A DNA stretch of 64,000 nucleotides from SIG565 sp045613385 (GTDB lineage Bacteria; Bacillota; Clostridia; Oscillospirales; Acutalibacteraceae). The notes under the pieces were generated by a model. It searched no databases. It had not been told where the DNA came from and was given only the letters and a program-made list of their open reading frames with translations. This document shows positions 6,754-15,876 of this stretch, one piece after another; the first letter of the stretch is position 1, and every line of letters begins with the position of its first letter. Where the stretch lies: the NCBI GenBank assembly GCA_045613385.1, contig JAZLAW010000008.1:16856-80855 (forward strand), in the 5' to 3' direction. Made by a program: the position numbers and the translations under genes.

Positions 6754-8667
6754 ATGGAAAACAAAAACGAATTTAAGCCGTATATTCCTGCCGACAAAAT
6801 CACACCTGAGCTCACCTTTACTTCGGTTATAGTGGGTATGATTTTAGCGGTAGTTTTCGGTGCGGCAAACGCTTATTTGGGACTTAAGGTTGGTATGACA
6901 GTATCGGCTTCAATTCCCTCTGCAGTTATTGCTATGGGTGTTATCAAAATGATAATGCGCAAAAACTCAGCCCTTGAAACTAATATGGTGCAAACCATCG
7001 GTTCTTCGGGCGAATCTTTGGCAGCGGGTGCCATATTCACACTTCCCGCGCTCTTTATTTGGGCAAATGAAGGCATTATGGACAAACCGAGCATTATTGA
7101 AATAACACTTATTGCTCTTATCGGCGGTATGCTCGGTATCTTCTTTATGGTGCCGCTTCGTAATGCTCTTATCGTAAAAGAGCACGGTATTCTCCCTTAT
7201 CCCGAAGGTACTGCCTGTGCCGAAGTTATTCTGGCGGGCGAAAAGGGTGGTAAGGGTGCCACTACTGTTTTTGCAGGTATGGGTTTTGCCGCTCTCTTTA
7301 AGTTCATTATTGATGGATTAAAGGCCGCTGCAGGTGAAATCGCCGTAACATTTAAGGGCTTTGCGGGTACTATCGGAACACAGATTTACCCTGCCGTTAT
7401 GAGTGTTGGATACATTTGCGGACCTAAAATAGCTTCGGTTATGTTTGGCGGTGGCGCTTTAAGTTGGCTTGTACTTATCCCGCTTATTGTTTTCTTTGGA
7501 GATGGCACAGTTGCCGAAACATTCGCATCAGGCGGTGCTTACGGCATTTGGAGCAACTATATAAAATATATCGGTGCGGGTGCACTCGTTGCTGGTGGTT
7601 TTATAAGTCTTATAAAATCTATGCCGCTTATTGTGAAAACCTTTGCCGATGCCATTAAGAGCTTATCTAAAAACGCCGCTAAATCGGACAAGCGTACCGA
7701 AAAAGACCTTAATTTCCTTTTTGTAATTATCGGTGTTATTGTATTAACTCTTGTTATTTGGCTTATTGATGTTATACCTGTAAACCTTATAGGCGCCATC
7801 ATTATTGTTGTATTCGGTTTCTTCTTTGCAACAGTTTCTTCGCGTATGGTAGGCCTTGTAGGCAGCAGCAACAACCCCGTGTCCGGTATGACCATTGCAA
7901 CCGTACTTGTTTCAACCGTTATTTTACGCGCAACAGGTCTTATCGGTGCTAAGGGTATGGCAAGTGCTATTGCAATCGCTTCTATCGTTTGTATTGTAAC
8001 CGCCATTGCTGGTGATACTTCGCAAGATCTTAAAACAGGTTACCTTTTAGGTGCTACACCGGTTAAACAACAAATCGGAGAAATATTCGGTGTTATTTCA
8101 TCGGGTCTTGCAATAGGTGCTACACTCTATCTTCTTAATGCCGCTTGGGGCTTTGGAAGTGAAGCGCTTAACGCACCGCAAGCAAGTATGATGAAACTCA
8201 TCATCGAAGGTGTTATGGACGGTAATCTTCCCTGGGCACTTATCATTTCGGGCGCATTTATTGCCATTGTGGTTGAACTTTTAGGGGTACCGGTTCTCCC
8301 CTTCGCTATAGGCGTTTATCTGCCTGTACAGCTCAATGCTTGTATTATGGTCGGCGGTATTATTCGCCTTGTATTTGATAGAATTAAGACCGACAAAGAA
8401 CGCAAGGAAAGAATCATTAATGACGGTATTCTCTTTAGTTCGGGTATGATTGCAGGTGAAGGTTTAGTTGGTATCTTAATGGCACTGTTTGCCATATTCG
8501 GTATTGATAAAGCAATAAATCTCTCGGCTATTTTAGGAATTTCCACTTCTCTTTCAAATATTTTAGGTCTCTTGCTTTTCGCAATTATTATTCTTGTTTT
8601 CTTAAAGTTTACCGTATGGTCAAAAAAGAATAAAAAAGTAGTGATAAATGATGAAAAAGCCCAATAA
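6754..8667 (+). CDS. OPT family oligopeptide transporter
   Basis: A 637-residue membrane protein of the OPT superfamily, bacterial branch, with about 15 hydrophobic segments along its length. Early motifs such as NAYLGLKVGMTVSASIPSAV and the later DTSQDLKTGYLLGATP are typical of the family, which imports peptides (some members metal chelates) by proton coupling. The charged KSDKRTEKD loop around residue 310 separates the two halves. The gene follows pepD, suggesting uptake of peptides that the dipeptidase then degrades. The next, PqqD-like gene overlaps its end by 20 bases. Confidence 0.9.
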   Translation: MENKNEFKPYIPADKITPELTFTSVIVGMILAVVFGAANAYLGLKVGMTVSASIPSAVIAMGVIKMIMRKNSALETNMVQTIGSSGESLAAGAIFTLPALFIWANEGIMDKPSIIEITLIALIGGMLGIFFMVPLRNALIVKEHGILPYPEGTACAEVILAGEKGGKGATTVFAGMGFAALFKFIIDGLKAAAGEIAVTFKGFAGTIGTQIYPAVMSVGYICGPKIASVMFGGGALSWLVLIPLIVFFGDGTVAETFASGGAYGIWSNYIKYIGAGALVAGGFISLIKSMPLIVKTFADAIKSLSKNAAKSDKRTEKDLNFLFVIIGVIVLTLVIWLIDVIPVNLIGAIIIVVFGFFFATVSSRMVGLVGSSNNPVSGMTIATVLVSTVILRATGLIGAKGMASAIAIASIVCIVTAIAGDTSQDLKTGYLLGATPVKQQIGEIFGVISSGLAIGATLYLLNAAWGFGSEALNAPQASMMKLIIEGVMDGNLPWALIISGAFIAIVVELLGVPVLPFAIGVYLPVQLNACIMVGGIIRLVFDRIKTDKERKERIINDGILFSSGMIAGEGLVGILMALFAIFGIDKAINLSAILGISTSLSNILGLLLFAIIILVFLKFTVWSKKNKKVVINDEKAQ

Positions 8668-8995
8668 CAAAGAAAACTTTCTTGAGTTTATACCACTTTG
8701 CAATTCCGCTATTGGTTGGAAAACAGATGACGGCGGTATAATAACTTTAGAGATAGAAAACAAAGGTCTTTTTAATCGAATCGCCCAAAAACTATTTAAG
8801 AAACCAAAAATAAGTTTTGTTCATTTAGATGAAATGGGCAGTTTTGTGTGGCCGCTAATTGATGGTAAGAAAAATATTTTCGTTATTGGTGAAGCGGTGC
8901 GCGAACATTTTGGCAATAAAGCCGAGCCGCTTTATGAGCGACTTTCAAAGTATTTTAAGATACTCGAAAGTTACGGTTTTATAAAATTTAATTAA
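8648..8995 (+). CDS. PqqD-like protein coupled to the OPT transporter
   Basis: A 115-residue protein whose second half (HLDEMGSFVWPLIDG, then a helical IGEAVREHFG and LSKYFKILESYGFIKF) matches the PqqD fold, a small winged-helix peptide-binding domain. In PQQ and other RiPP pathways PqqD presents a precursor peptide to a radical SAM enzyme. No such enzyme or precursor is nearby. Its translation overlaps the OPT gene, so it may bind peptides or act with the transporter, which is inference. Start is ATG 8648 or the adjacent ATG 8651. A terminator follows. Confidence 0.72.
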   Translation: MMKKPNNKENFLEFIPLCNSAIGWKTDDGGIITLEIENKGLFNRIAQKLFKKPKISFVHLDEMGSFVWPLIDGKKNIFVIGEAVREHFGNKAEPLYERLSKYFKILESYGFIKFN

Positions 8996-8998
8996 TAT

Positions 8999-9029
8999 AA
9001 AAAGCACAGCTTCAGCTGTGCTTTTTTCT
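8999..9029 (+). terminator. Terminator after the OPT/PqqD-like pair
   Basis: AAGCACAGC / GCTGTGCTT stem with TTCA loop, followed by TTTTCTT. Confidence 0.88.
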
Positions 9030-9078
9030 TGCTATTTTAAAAAAATTAGTGTAAACTACTTTTAAGGAGAGTGCGACA

Positions 9079-10341
9079 ATGAAAAACGAAGTGAATTATA
9101 AAAACAAAAAGCGCTACAATCTTGCAAAATACCCTATAAGACAACCCTTGATTATCACCTATCTTATTTGGTTGCTTTGCAAAATTATGCTTATAGGCAA
9201 AAAATATAAGGTTGAAAAGATAAATATGGAAGGCTTAAAACCGCCATATTTTATGCTTAGCAACCATCAGTATTTTGTTGACTTTGAATTAGCGGCATTG
9301 GGTACTTTCCCACACCGTGTAAACAACGTTGTAAGCATTGATGGATTTTACCGCCGACCCTGGCTTATGGAATTAATCGGTGCTATAGGCACACGAAAGT
9401 TCACAATGGATTTACACCTGATAAAATCAATTAACCGCGTACTCAAACGCGGGGATATACTCGGTATGTACCCCGAAGCGCGTTATACCCCTTGCGGCAC
9501 ACTCTCATATCTCCCTGAGTCACTCGGTAAACTTATAAAAATGAATAAGGTACCCGTTGTTGCCGTTGTTCATCACGGTAATCACTTGATGACACCTTTC
9601 TGGAATTACCGAAAGCCGCGTAAAGTACCGCTTTACACCACGTTTACGCAAATTCTCACCGCAGAACAGATTAAAAATATGTCGGCAGAAGAAATAAATA
9701 AAGTTTTACGTGACGCACTTTGGTACGATGAATATAAATATCAAAAAGACAATAATATTCTGATAACCGAGCCGTATCGTGCCGAAGGTCTGCATAAAGT
9801 ACTTTATCAATGCCCTGCTTGTAAAGCAGAGCATAAAATGTCAAGCAGCGGTACCGAAATTTTCTGTTGCGAATGCGGCAAACGATGGAATTTAAACCAA
9901 GACGGTACACTGTCTGCCAAGAACGGTGATACGGAATTCTCCCACGCTCCCGACTGGTTTGAATGGCAGCGTGAACAGGTCAGAAATCAGGTAAGACAAG
10001 GCACATATTCTTTCACGGATGAAGTAGATATATATTCTATGCCGCGTTGTTGGAAATTCGAGCATTTAGGCAAAGGCAAACTCACCCACGATACCGAAAA
10101 CGGTTTCCGCCTTGAAGGTTTTTACCGCGGTGAAGGCTACGAAATCAAAAGGTTCCCCCTGCAGACAAATTCACTGCATATTGAATATGATTACTGCTAT
10201 ATAAAACCTTTTGACTGTGTTGATATTTCAACCGAAAACGATTCTTTTTATTGCTATCCCAAAAAAGAAAATGTCGTTACAAAACTGGCTTTTGCTACCG
10301 AAGAAATTTATAAAATGCATATCGAAAACAAACAAAAATGA
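9079..10341 (+). CDS. PlsC-type acyltransferase with a zinc-ribbon-like C-terminal region
   Basis: A 420-residue protein. The N-terminal 200 residues are a lysophosphatidic acid acyltransferase-type domain with an NH-x4-D motif (H63, D68 in SNHQYFVD) and a YPEARYTP variant of the usual PEG-T-R-S block. Residues about 240-265 carry CPAC and CCECGK, a zinc-ribbon-like cysteine set, and a beta-rich tail follows. This is longer than plain PlsC (about 240). It probably acylates a lysophospholipid or other lipid at the membrane, with the tail possibly binding a partner. GGAG lies 12 bases before ATG 9079. Confidence 0.8.
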   Translation: MKNEVNYKNKKRYNLAKYPIRQPLIITYLIWLLCKIMLIGKKYKVEKINMEGLKPPYFMLSNHQYFVDFELAALGTFPHRVNNVVSIDGFYRRPWLMELIGAIGTRKFTMDLHLIKSINRVLKRGDILGMYPEARYTPCGTLSYLPESLGKLIKMNKVPVVAVVHHGNHLMTPFWNYRKPRKVPLYTTFTQILTAEQIKNMSAEEINKVLRDALWYDEYKYQKDNNILITEPYRAEGLHKVLYQCPACKAEHKMSSSGTEIFCCECGKRWNLNQDGTLSAKNGDTEFSHAPDWFEWQREQVRNQVRQGTYSFTDEVDIYSMPRCWKFEHLGKGKLTHDTENGFRLEGFYRGEGYEIKRFPLQTNSLHIEYDYCYIKPFDCVDISTENDSFYCYPKKENVVTKLAFATEEIYKMHIENKQK

Positions 10342-10343
10342 TA

Positions 10344-10382
10344 AAAACCGACCGGTAACTAAAAAAATCGGTCGGTTTTTTG
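10344..10382 (+). terminator. Terminator after the acyltransferase gene
   Basis: ACCGACCG and CGGTCGGT arms separated by an A-rich loop and followed by TTTTTT. Confidence 0.85.
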
Positions 10383-10455
10383 GTTTATATATATAGATTT
10401 TTATTTAATTTTATATTATAATATTATTTAGATGTTTTTTAAGGAAGATGATAAA

Positions 10456-11307
10456 ATGTATAAGATTCTCGCAAAAAGAATTCTTAATCCTACCGTTACA
10501 TTAATGGAAATAGCCGCACCCGACGTGGCTAAAAAAGCTGAGCCGGGTCAGTTTATAATTTTAAGAGTGGACTCTACCGGTGAACGTATACCCCTTACCA
10601 TTGCAGATTTTGATAGGCAAGCGGGAACGGTTACTATAATTTTCCAGATAGTCGGCGCTACGACAGAAAAGTTAAATCACCTTGAAGCCGGTGATTTTAT
10701 AGAAGACTTTGTTGGTCCTTTAGGTAAACCAACACATACTGAAGGCCTTAAAAAAGTTGCAGTTATCGGTGGCGGTGTCGGTACGGCTATTGCCTACCCT
10801 GTTGCTAAAAAGCTACACGAAAACGGTTGCGAAGTTACTTCTATTGTCGGTTTTAGAAACAAAGATTTAGTAATACTCGAAGATGAATTCCGTAAAGTAT
10901 CTAATAACTTTATTCTTATGAGTGATGATGGCTCTATAGGTAAAAAAGGATTAGTGACAAATGCTTTAAAGGAACTTTTGGATAACGGCCAACAGTTCGA
11001 TGAAGTTATTACTATCGGTCCGCTTGTTATGATGAAATTCGTATCGCTTCTCACCAAAGAATATGCGATAAAAACTGTAGCTTCAATGAATCCTATTATG
11101 ATTGACGGTACAGGAATGTGCGGTGGCTGCCGACTTACCGTTGGCGGTAAAACCGTATTTGCCTGTGTTGACGGTCCTGAATTTGATGCGCACGAAATAG
11201 ACTTTGATGAAGCTATTCAGCGTTCTTCTATGTATATGTCGTTTGAAAGACACAAGCATGAAGATACCTGCAATTTATTAAGACAGGGGGAAAAGATAAA
11301 TGGCTAA
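10456..11307 (+). CDS. nfnA: Electron-bifurcating ferredoxin:NADP+ reductase, NfnA subunit
   Basis: A 283-residue ferredoxin-NADP reductase-like protein. It has an FAD-binding barrel (RIPLTIADF around residue 50), a Rossmann NAD(P) site (VAVIGGGVGTAIAYP) and a C-terminal 2Fe-2S cysteine set (GTGMCGGCRLT, then FACVDGPEFD). With the next gene it forms Nfn, which couples NADH and reduced ferredoxin to NADP+ reduction by flavin-based bifurcation. The start is ATG 10456 after AAGGAAG; an upstream ATG at 10432 precedes the ribosome site. The 8-base overlap with nfnB supports a fixed-ratio complex. A plain dihydroorotate-dehydrogenase electron-transfer subunit is less likely given the partner. Confidence 0.9.
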   Translation: MYKILAKRILNPTVTLMEIAAPDVAKKAEPGQFIILRVDSTGERIPLTIADFDRQAGTVTIIFQIVGATTEKLNHLEAGDFIEDFVGPLGKPTHTEGLKKVAVIGGGVGTAIAYPVAKKLHENGCEVTSIVGFRNKDLVILEDEFRKVSNNFILMSDDGSIGKKGLVTNALKELLDNGQQFDEVITIGPLVMMKFVSLLTKEYAIKTVASMNPIMIDGTGMCGGCRLTVGGKTVFACVDGPEFDAHEIDFDEAIQRSSMYMSFERHKHEDTCNLLRQGEKING

Positions 11308-12691
11308 TATGCGAATGACTAAAAATGAAATGCCGTTACAGTCCCCTGAAATAAGAAATAAAAACTTTGATGAAGTTGCGCTCGGTTACACTCGTGAACA
11401 GGCTATGGATGAAGCGGCGCGTTGCCTTAACTGTAAAAATAAGCCTTGCGTTTCGGGTTGCCCTGTATGTATCGACATTCCCGCATTTTTGGAAAAAACT
11501 GCAAAAGGTGAGTTCGAAGCGGCATACAGAATAATCTCTCAATCTTCTTCCCTTCCTGCTGTTTGCGGCCGTGTTTGTCCGCAGGAAACACAGTGTGAAA
11601 GCAAGTGTGTACGCGGTATTAAAGGTGAAGCCGTTGCCATCGGCAGACTTGAAAGATTTGTTGCCGACTATCATAATACACTTGAAAATATTGAAGTTTT
11701 AGCCCCCACCGCTAAAAAAGGAAAGGTTGCCGTTATCGGCTCTGGTCCATCCGGACTTACCTGTGCGGGTGACCTTGCAAAATGCGGCTACTCCGTCACC
11801 GTTTTTGAAGCGTTGCATATTGCCGGCGGTGTACTTGTATACGGAATACCTGAATTCCGACTGCCGAAATCCATTGTTGAAAAGGAAATTGACTCACTTA
11901 AAAAATTAGGCGTCCAAATAAAAACCAACTCTGTTGTGGGTAAAACAGTTTCTATTGATGAATTAATGACCGAACAGGGCTTTGATGCCGTATTTATCGG
12001 CTCGGGCGCGGGTTTGCCTAAATTTATGAATATCCCCGGTGAAAACCTTAAGGGAGTGTATTCGGCCAACGAATTTTTAACCAGAATAAACTTAATGAAA
12101 GCATATCTTCCCGATAGTGATACTCCCGTACAAAAAGCATCACGTGTTGCTGTTGTCGGTGGCGGTAATGTTGCTATGGATGCCGCAAGATGCGCTAAGA
12201 GACTTGGCGCGGAGGTTTACATAATATACCGTCGCGGTATGGAAGAACTCCCTGCTCGTAAAGAAGAAATTGAACACGCTATAGAAGAAGGCATTATTTT
12301 TAAAACCCTTACAAATCCGATAGAAGTTTTAGGAAATGAAAACGGATTTGTCGGCGGAATTAAATGTGTTGAAATGACACTGGGTGAGCCTGATGCTTCG
12401 GGCAGACGCCGCCCACAAGTAAAAGAAAACAGCGAATTTGAAATCGAAGTTGATTCGGTTATTATGGCGCTCGGTACTTCACCTAATCCGCTTATAAAAT
12501 CAACCACCGAAGGTCTTGATACAAATTCCTGGGGTGGCATTATAGCCGATGAAACCACAGGACAAACTTCGCGCGAAGGCGTTTTTGCGGGCGGAGATGC
12601 CGTAACAGGTGCCGCAACCGTAATTCTGGCTATGGGCGCAGGAAAAAATGCCGCCAAAGCCATCCAAAAGTATATAAGCGAGAAAAAATAG
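11300..12691 (+). CDS. nfnB: Nfn complex large subunit NfnB (GltD-like)
   Basis: A 463-residue flavoprotein of the glutamate-synthase small-subunit type. It has two N-terminal 4Fe-4S cysteine groups (CLNCKNKPCVSGCPVC, then CGRVCPQETQCESKC), an FAD Rossmann motif (VAVIGSGPSGLTCA) and an NADP Rossmann motif (VAVVGGGNVAMDAA). Paired with NfnA it is the NADPH- and ferredoxin-binding bifurcating subunit. No glutamate synthase large subunit lies nearby, which favours Nfn over GltBD. It acts in the cytosol to balance NADH, NADPH and ferredoxin pools in an anaerobe. Confidence 0.92.
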   Translation: MANMRMTKNEMPLQSPEIRNKNFDEVALGYTREQAMDEAARCLNCKNKPCVSGCPVCIDIPAFLEKTAKGEFEAAYRIISQSSSLPAVCGRVCPQETQCESKCVRGIKGEAVAIGRLERFVADYHNTLENIEVLAPTAKKGKVAVIGSGPSGLTCAGDLAKCGYSVTVFEALHIAGGVLVYGIPEFRLPKSIVEKEIDSLKKLGVQIKTNSVVGKTVSIDELMTEQGFDAVFIGSGAGLPKFMNIPGENLKGVYSANEFLTRINLMKAYLPDSDTPVQKASRVAVVGGGNVAMDAARCAKRLGAEVYIIYRRGMEELPARKEEIEHAIEEGIIFKTLTNPIEVLGNENGFVGGIKCVEMTLGEPDASGRRRPQVKENSEFEIEVDSVIMALGTSPNPLIKSTTEGLDTNSWGGIIADETTGQTSREGVFAGGDAVTGAATVILAMGAGKNAAKAIQKYISEKK

Positions 12692-12751
12692 TAAACTATG
12701 GTTTTGTACTTTTTGCCACAGCATTCACTTAAAATGCCGGGCAATGTAGAG

Positions 12752-12780
12752 TTGACTTAAATAAAATTATATTATATAAT
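12752..12780 (+). promoter_or_regulatory. Promoter of the KDPG aldolase gene
   Basis: TTGACT (12752-12757), a 17-base spacer and TATAAT (12775-12780), 31 bases before the start codon. Confidence 0.72.
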
Positions 12781-12810
12781 TTATAAAAGAATATTTTATG
12801 AGGTGTTTTT

Positions 12811-13452
12811 ATGAGTTTTGTAGCAGATAAAGTATCAGAAATTGGTGTTGTTCCGGTAATTAAACTTAACAACCCTGAACGCGATGCCGCACCGTTGGCA
12901 AAAGCACTTTGTGAAGGCGGTCTTCCCGTTGCCGAGGTAACCTTCCGTGCTGCAGGTGCCGCAAAAGCAATCGAACTTATGAGCAAGGCTTATCCCGATA
13001 TGCTCGTAGGTGCCGGTACAGTTCTTACCACCGCGCAGGTTGATGAAGCGATTAATGCAGGTGCTAAATTTATAGTTACCCCCGGTCTTGACCCCGAAAT
13101 CGTAGTTTACTGCCAGGAAAAAGGTATTGATGTTTTCCCCGGTTGTACTACCCCTACCGACTATCACACCGCTTACAAATTAGGTCTTAAAGTACTTAAG
13201 TTCTTCCCTGCTGAACAGTCTGGCGGTCTTGCTAAAATTAAAGCTATGGCTGCTCCCTTCCCGATGTTCAAGGTAATGCCTACAGGCGGTATCGGTCTTA
13301 AGAATCTCGGTGAATATATTTCCTGCCCTGTAATCTGTGCTTGTGGCGGCTCATATATGGTTACTGCCGATTTGATAGATAACGGCAAATTTGATGAAAT
13401 CACCGAACTTTGTAAACAGTCGGTAGAAATCGTTAAAGCAAACCGTAAATAA
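12811..13452 (+). CDS. eda: 2-keto-3-deoxy-6-phosphogluconate / 4-hydroxy-2-oxoglutarate aldolase
   Basis: A 213-residue class I aldolase of the KDPG/KHG family that splits KDPG into pyruvate and glyceraldehyde-3-phosphate. Key residues are E42 in AEVTFR and the Schiff-base lysine K130 in KFFPAEQSGG, with the phosphate-binding PTGGI loop later. Length is typical. No 6-phosphogluconate dehydratase or KDG kinase is adjacent, so the pathway (Entner-Doudoroff or uronate breakdown) cannot be told. It has its own promoter and terminator. Confidence 0.93.
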   Translation: MSFVADKVSEIGVVPVIKLNNPERDAAPLAKALCEGGLPVAEVTFRAAGAAKAIELMSKAYPDMLVGAGTVLTTAQVDEAINAGAKFIVTPGLDPEIVVYCQEKGIDVFPGCTTPTDYHTAYKLGLKVLKFFPAEQSGGLAKIKAMAAPFPMFKVMPTGGIGLKNLGEYISCPVICACGGSYMVTADLIDNGKFDEITELCKQSVEIVKANRK

Positions 13453-13466
13453 TTTATGCAAAGATA

Positions 13467-13502
13467 AAACGCGATGAGTTTTAAAGCTCATCGCGTTTTT
13501 GT
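13467..13502. terminator. Bidirectional terminator between eda and gpmI
   Basis: ACGCGATGAG / CTCATCGCGT stem with A-run on the left and T-run on the right. The gpmI stop codon abuts its right side. Confidence 0.88.
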
Positions 13503-15034
13503 TACTTTATTATTGATTCTCCGGACATTTCGGTCGGTTGTGTGAGACCTAACAATTTAATAATTGTCGGTGAAATATCGCAAAGTTTACCGCCTGTACG
13601 AAGTTCGCATTCCTTGCCAATTACCGAGAAAGGAACAGGATTTGTAGTATGTGCGGTAAAGGGTGAGCCATCGGTATCAAGCATACGGTCTGCATTACCG
13701 TGGTCAGCAGTGAGAAGCATTATACCGCCCATCTTAAGTGTAGATGCCTTTACTCTGCCAACGCACTTATCAACCGTTTCTACTGCCTTAACAGCCGCAT
13801 CAAATACACCAGTATGACCTACCATATCGCAGTTTGCAAAGTTAAGAATTACCACATCGTATTTTCCGCTTTCAATCGCCTCGCATACCTTATCGCAAAC
13901 AGGGTCGGCGCTCATTTCGGGTTGCAAATCGTATGTTGCAACCTTCGGAGATGCTACGAGTATTCGGTCTTCACCTGCGAACTCAACTTCACGGCCTCCG
14001 TTAAAAAAGAATGTTACGTGAGCATACTTTTCAGTTTCGGCAATACGAAGCTGTGTCATATTATTTTTAGCAAGGTATTCACCCAAAGTATTTTCGAGTG
14101 TCTGCGGACGGAAAGCCACATCTACATTCGGCATAGAAGCATCGTACTGTGTCATACAAACATAATATACGTTCTGTCTGCCGCCGATACGCTCAAAGCC
14201 GTCAAAATTATCATCAACAAAAGTACGGGTGATTTCACGGGCACGGTCAGGTCGGAAGTTGAAGAAAATCACACTGTCACCGGTCTTAATTCTTTCTGTG
14301 CCTTCAACTACTGTCGGTAAAACAAATTCATCGGTGATGTTTTTGCCGTCTTCATCAATCTGCTCATAAGATTTGCGAACTGCCGCAGCCGCATCATCGG
14401 TTATAATGCCGTCGCCGTAAACGAGAGCCGCATACGCCTTGCCGACACGTTCCCAGCGATTGTCACGGTCCATACCGTAAAATCTGCCTAAAACAGTTGC
14501 AATCTTACCTACACCGATTTCTGCTAACTTTTTATTAGCCGCATCAATAAAATCTGCTGCAGAAGCAGGGGGAACATCACGGCCGTCAAGCAGAGCGTGG
14601 ATATATACACGGGACAGACCATTTCTCTTAGCGAGTTCTACCAATGCATACATATGCTCAATGTGGCTATGAACACCACCATCTGATAAAAGTCCCATTA
14701 AATGCAAAGCAGAATTGTTTTTCTTAGCATTATCAACTGCTTTTAAAAGGGCTTCATTTGTAAAGAAGTCACCGTCTTTAATAGATTTTGTTATACGTGT
14801 GAGTTCTTGGTATACAACGCGACCTGCACCGATATTTGTGTGACCAACTTCACTGTTTCCCATCTGTCCATCAGGCAAACCTACGTCCATACCCGATGCA
14901 CCGATACTTGTTGTAGGACAGTTAGCAAAGATATAATCAAGTTCGGGAGTATTAGCAGTATAAACCGCGTTACCAACCAAAGTATCGTTAAAGCCGAAAC
15001 CGTCCATTATTGTTAAAACAATAGGTTTTTTCAT
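13502..15034 (-). CDS. gpmI: 2,3-bisphosphoglycerate-independent phosphoglycerate mutase
   Basis: A 510-residue manganese enzyme that interconverts 3- and 2-phosphoglycerate in glycolysis. The N-terminal LTIMDGFGFND gives the metal aspartate, and NSEVGHTN carries the serine that is phosphorylated during the reaction. LLTADHGNAD near residue 440 gives further metal ligands. Length is typical (about 510). ATG 15034 has AGGTGG eight bases upstream; a GTG nine bases earlier lies in that ribosome site. It is the last gene of pgk-tpiA-gpmI. Confidence 0.95.
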   Translation of the reverse strand: MKKPIVLTIMDGFGFNDTLVGNAVYTANTPELDYIFANCPTTSIGASGMDVGLPDGQMGNSEVGHTNIGAGRVVYQELTRITKSIKDGDFFTNEALLKAVDNAKKNNSALHLMGLLSDGGVHSHIEHMYALVELAKRNGLSRVYIHALLDGRDVPPASAADFIDAANKKLAEIGVGKIATVLGRFYGMDRDNRWERVGKAYAALVYGDGIITDDAAAAVRKSYEQIDEDGKNITDEFVLPTVVEGTERIKTGDSVIFFNFRPDRAREITRTFVDDNFDGFERIGGRQNVYYVCMTQYDASMPNVDVAFRPQTLENTLGEYLAKNNMTQLRIAETEKYAHVTFFFNGGREVEFAGEDRILVASPKVATYDLQPEMSADPVCDKVCEAIESGKYDVVILNFANCDMVGHTGVFDAAVKAVETVDKCVGRVKASTLKMGGIMLLTADHGNADRMLDTDGSPFTAHTTNPVPFSVIGKECELRTGGKLCDISPTIIKLLGLTQPTEMSGESIIK

Positions 15035-15053
15035 ATTTTCCACCTGTGATAAA

Positions 15054-15821
15054 TTATTTAGAAGCAGCCTTTACGATTACTGCAAAATCTTCTGCTTTAA
15101 GAGATGCGCCGCCAATAAGACCGCCATCAACATTAACTTTAGCAACCAATTCTTCGGCATTTTTAGCATTCATAGAGCCGCCGTACTGAACCGTAACAGT
15201 ATCAGCTACATCCTGGCCGTAAACTTCGGCAATAGCCTCGCGAACATAACCGTTTCCTTCATCGGCCTGTTCTGCAGTTGCGGTAACACCTGTGCCGATA
15301 GCCCAAACCGGCTCGTATGCGATGATAACGTTTTTAAGTTGTTGAGCTGTTACATTTGTAAGTGCCATCTTGGTCTGGAATTTAAGCAAAGTTTCGGTAT
15401 AGCCGAGTTCTCTTTGTTCGAGTGTTTCACCAACGCAAACAATAGCCTTAAGACCTGCATTTACTGCAGCCAATGTGCGAAGGTTGACAGTCTGGTCGGT
15501 TTCACCGAAATACTGTCTGCGTTCACTGTGGCCGATAACTACATATTCTACACCGGCAGCTGTGAGCATTTCGGCAGAAATTTCACCTGTATAAGCGCCT
15601 GACGGTTTAAAGTGCACATTTTCTGCGCCAATTTTAATGTTTGAGCCTTTTGCAGCGTCTACTGCTGCTGCAATGTCGATAAACGGTACGCAGAGTACAA
15701 CATCACAATCCGCATCCTTTACTAAGGGCTTCATTTCATTTATAAGAGCTGTGGTTTCTGCGGGTGTTTTGTTCATTTTCCAGTTACCTGCGATAACTGC
15801 ATTTCTTTTTGCCTTGTTCAT
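15054..15821 (-). CDS. tpiA: Triosephosphate isomerase
   Basis: A 255-residue TIM barrel enzyme that interconverts dihydroxyacetone phosphate and glyceraldehyde-3-phosphate. AGNWKMN gives the catalytic lysine, VIGHSERR the histidine and AYEPVWAIGTG the base glutamate. The start is ATG 15821, preceded by AGGAGAATTAAA; a longer frame from 15887 adds 22 basic residues foreign to the family and lacks a ribosome site. It lies between pgk and gpmI. Confidence 0.96.
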   Translation of the reverse strand: MNKAKRNAVIAGNWKMNKTPAETTALINEMKPLVKDADCDVVLCVPFIDIAAAVDAAKGSNIKIGAENVHFKPSGAYTGEISAEMLTAAGVEYVVIGHSERRQYFGETDQTVNLRTLAAVNAGLKAIVCVGETLEQRELGYTETLLKFQTKMALTNVTAQQLKNVIIAYEPVWAIGTGVTATAEQADEGNGYVREAIAEVYGQDVADTVTVQYGGSMNAKNAEELVAKVNVDGGLIGGASLKAEDFAVIVKAASK

Positions 15822-15842
15822 TTTAATTCTCCTATTCTCAAA

Positions 15843-15870
15843 ATTAGCACGGCGTTTCCGCCGTGCTGAT
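15843..15870 (-). terminator. Hairpin between pgk and tpiA
   Basis: Perfect stem AGCACGGCG (15846-15854) / CGCCGTGCT (15859-15867). On the minus strand it is followed by AATTTTGAG. The short T tract suggests a partial terminator or an mRNA processing/stability hairpin inside the glycolytic operon. Confidence 0.6.
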
Positions 15871-15876
15871 TTTATC

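Noticed and set aside
10432..10455. Upstream ATG for nfnA
   Set aside because: It precedes the ribosome site AAGGAAG and adds residues foreign to the family.
13700..14320. 206-codon plus-strand frame opposite gpmI
   Set aside because: Lies entirely on the antisense of a well-conserved glycolytic gene, has a cysteine/histidine-rich unlikely composition and no ribosome site.
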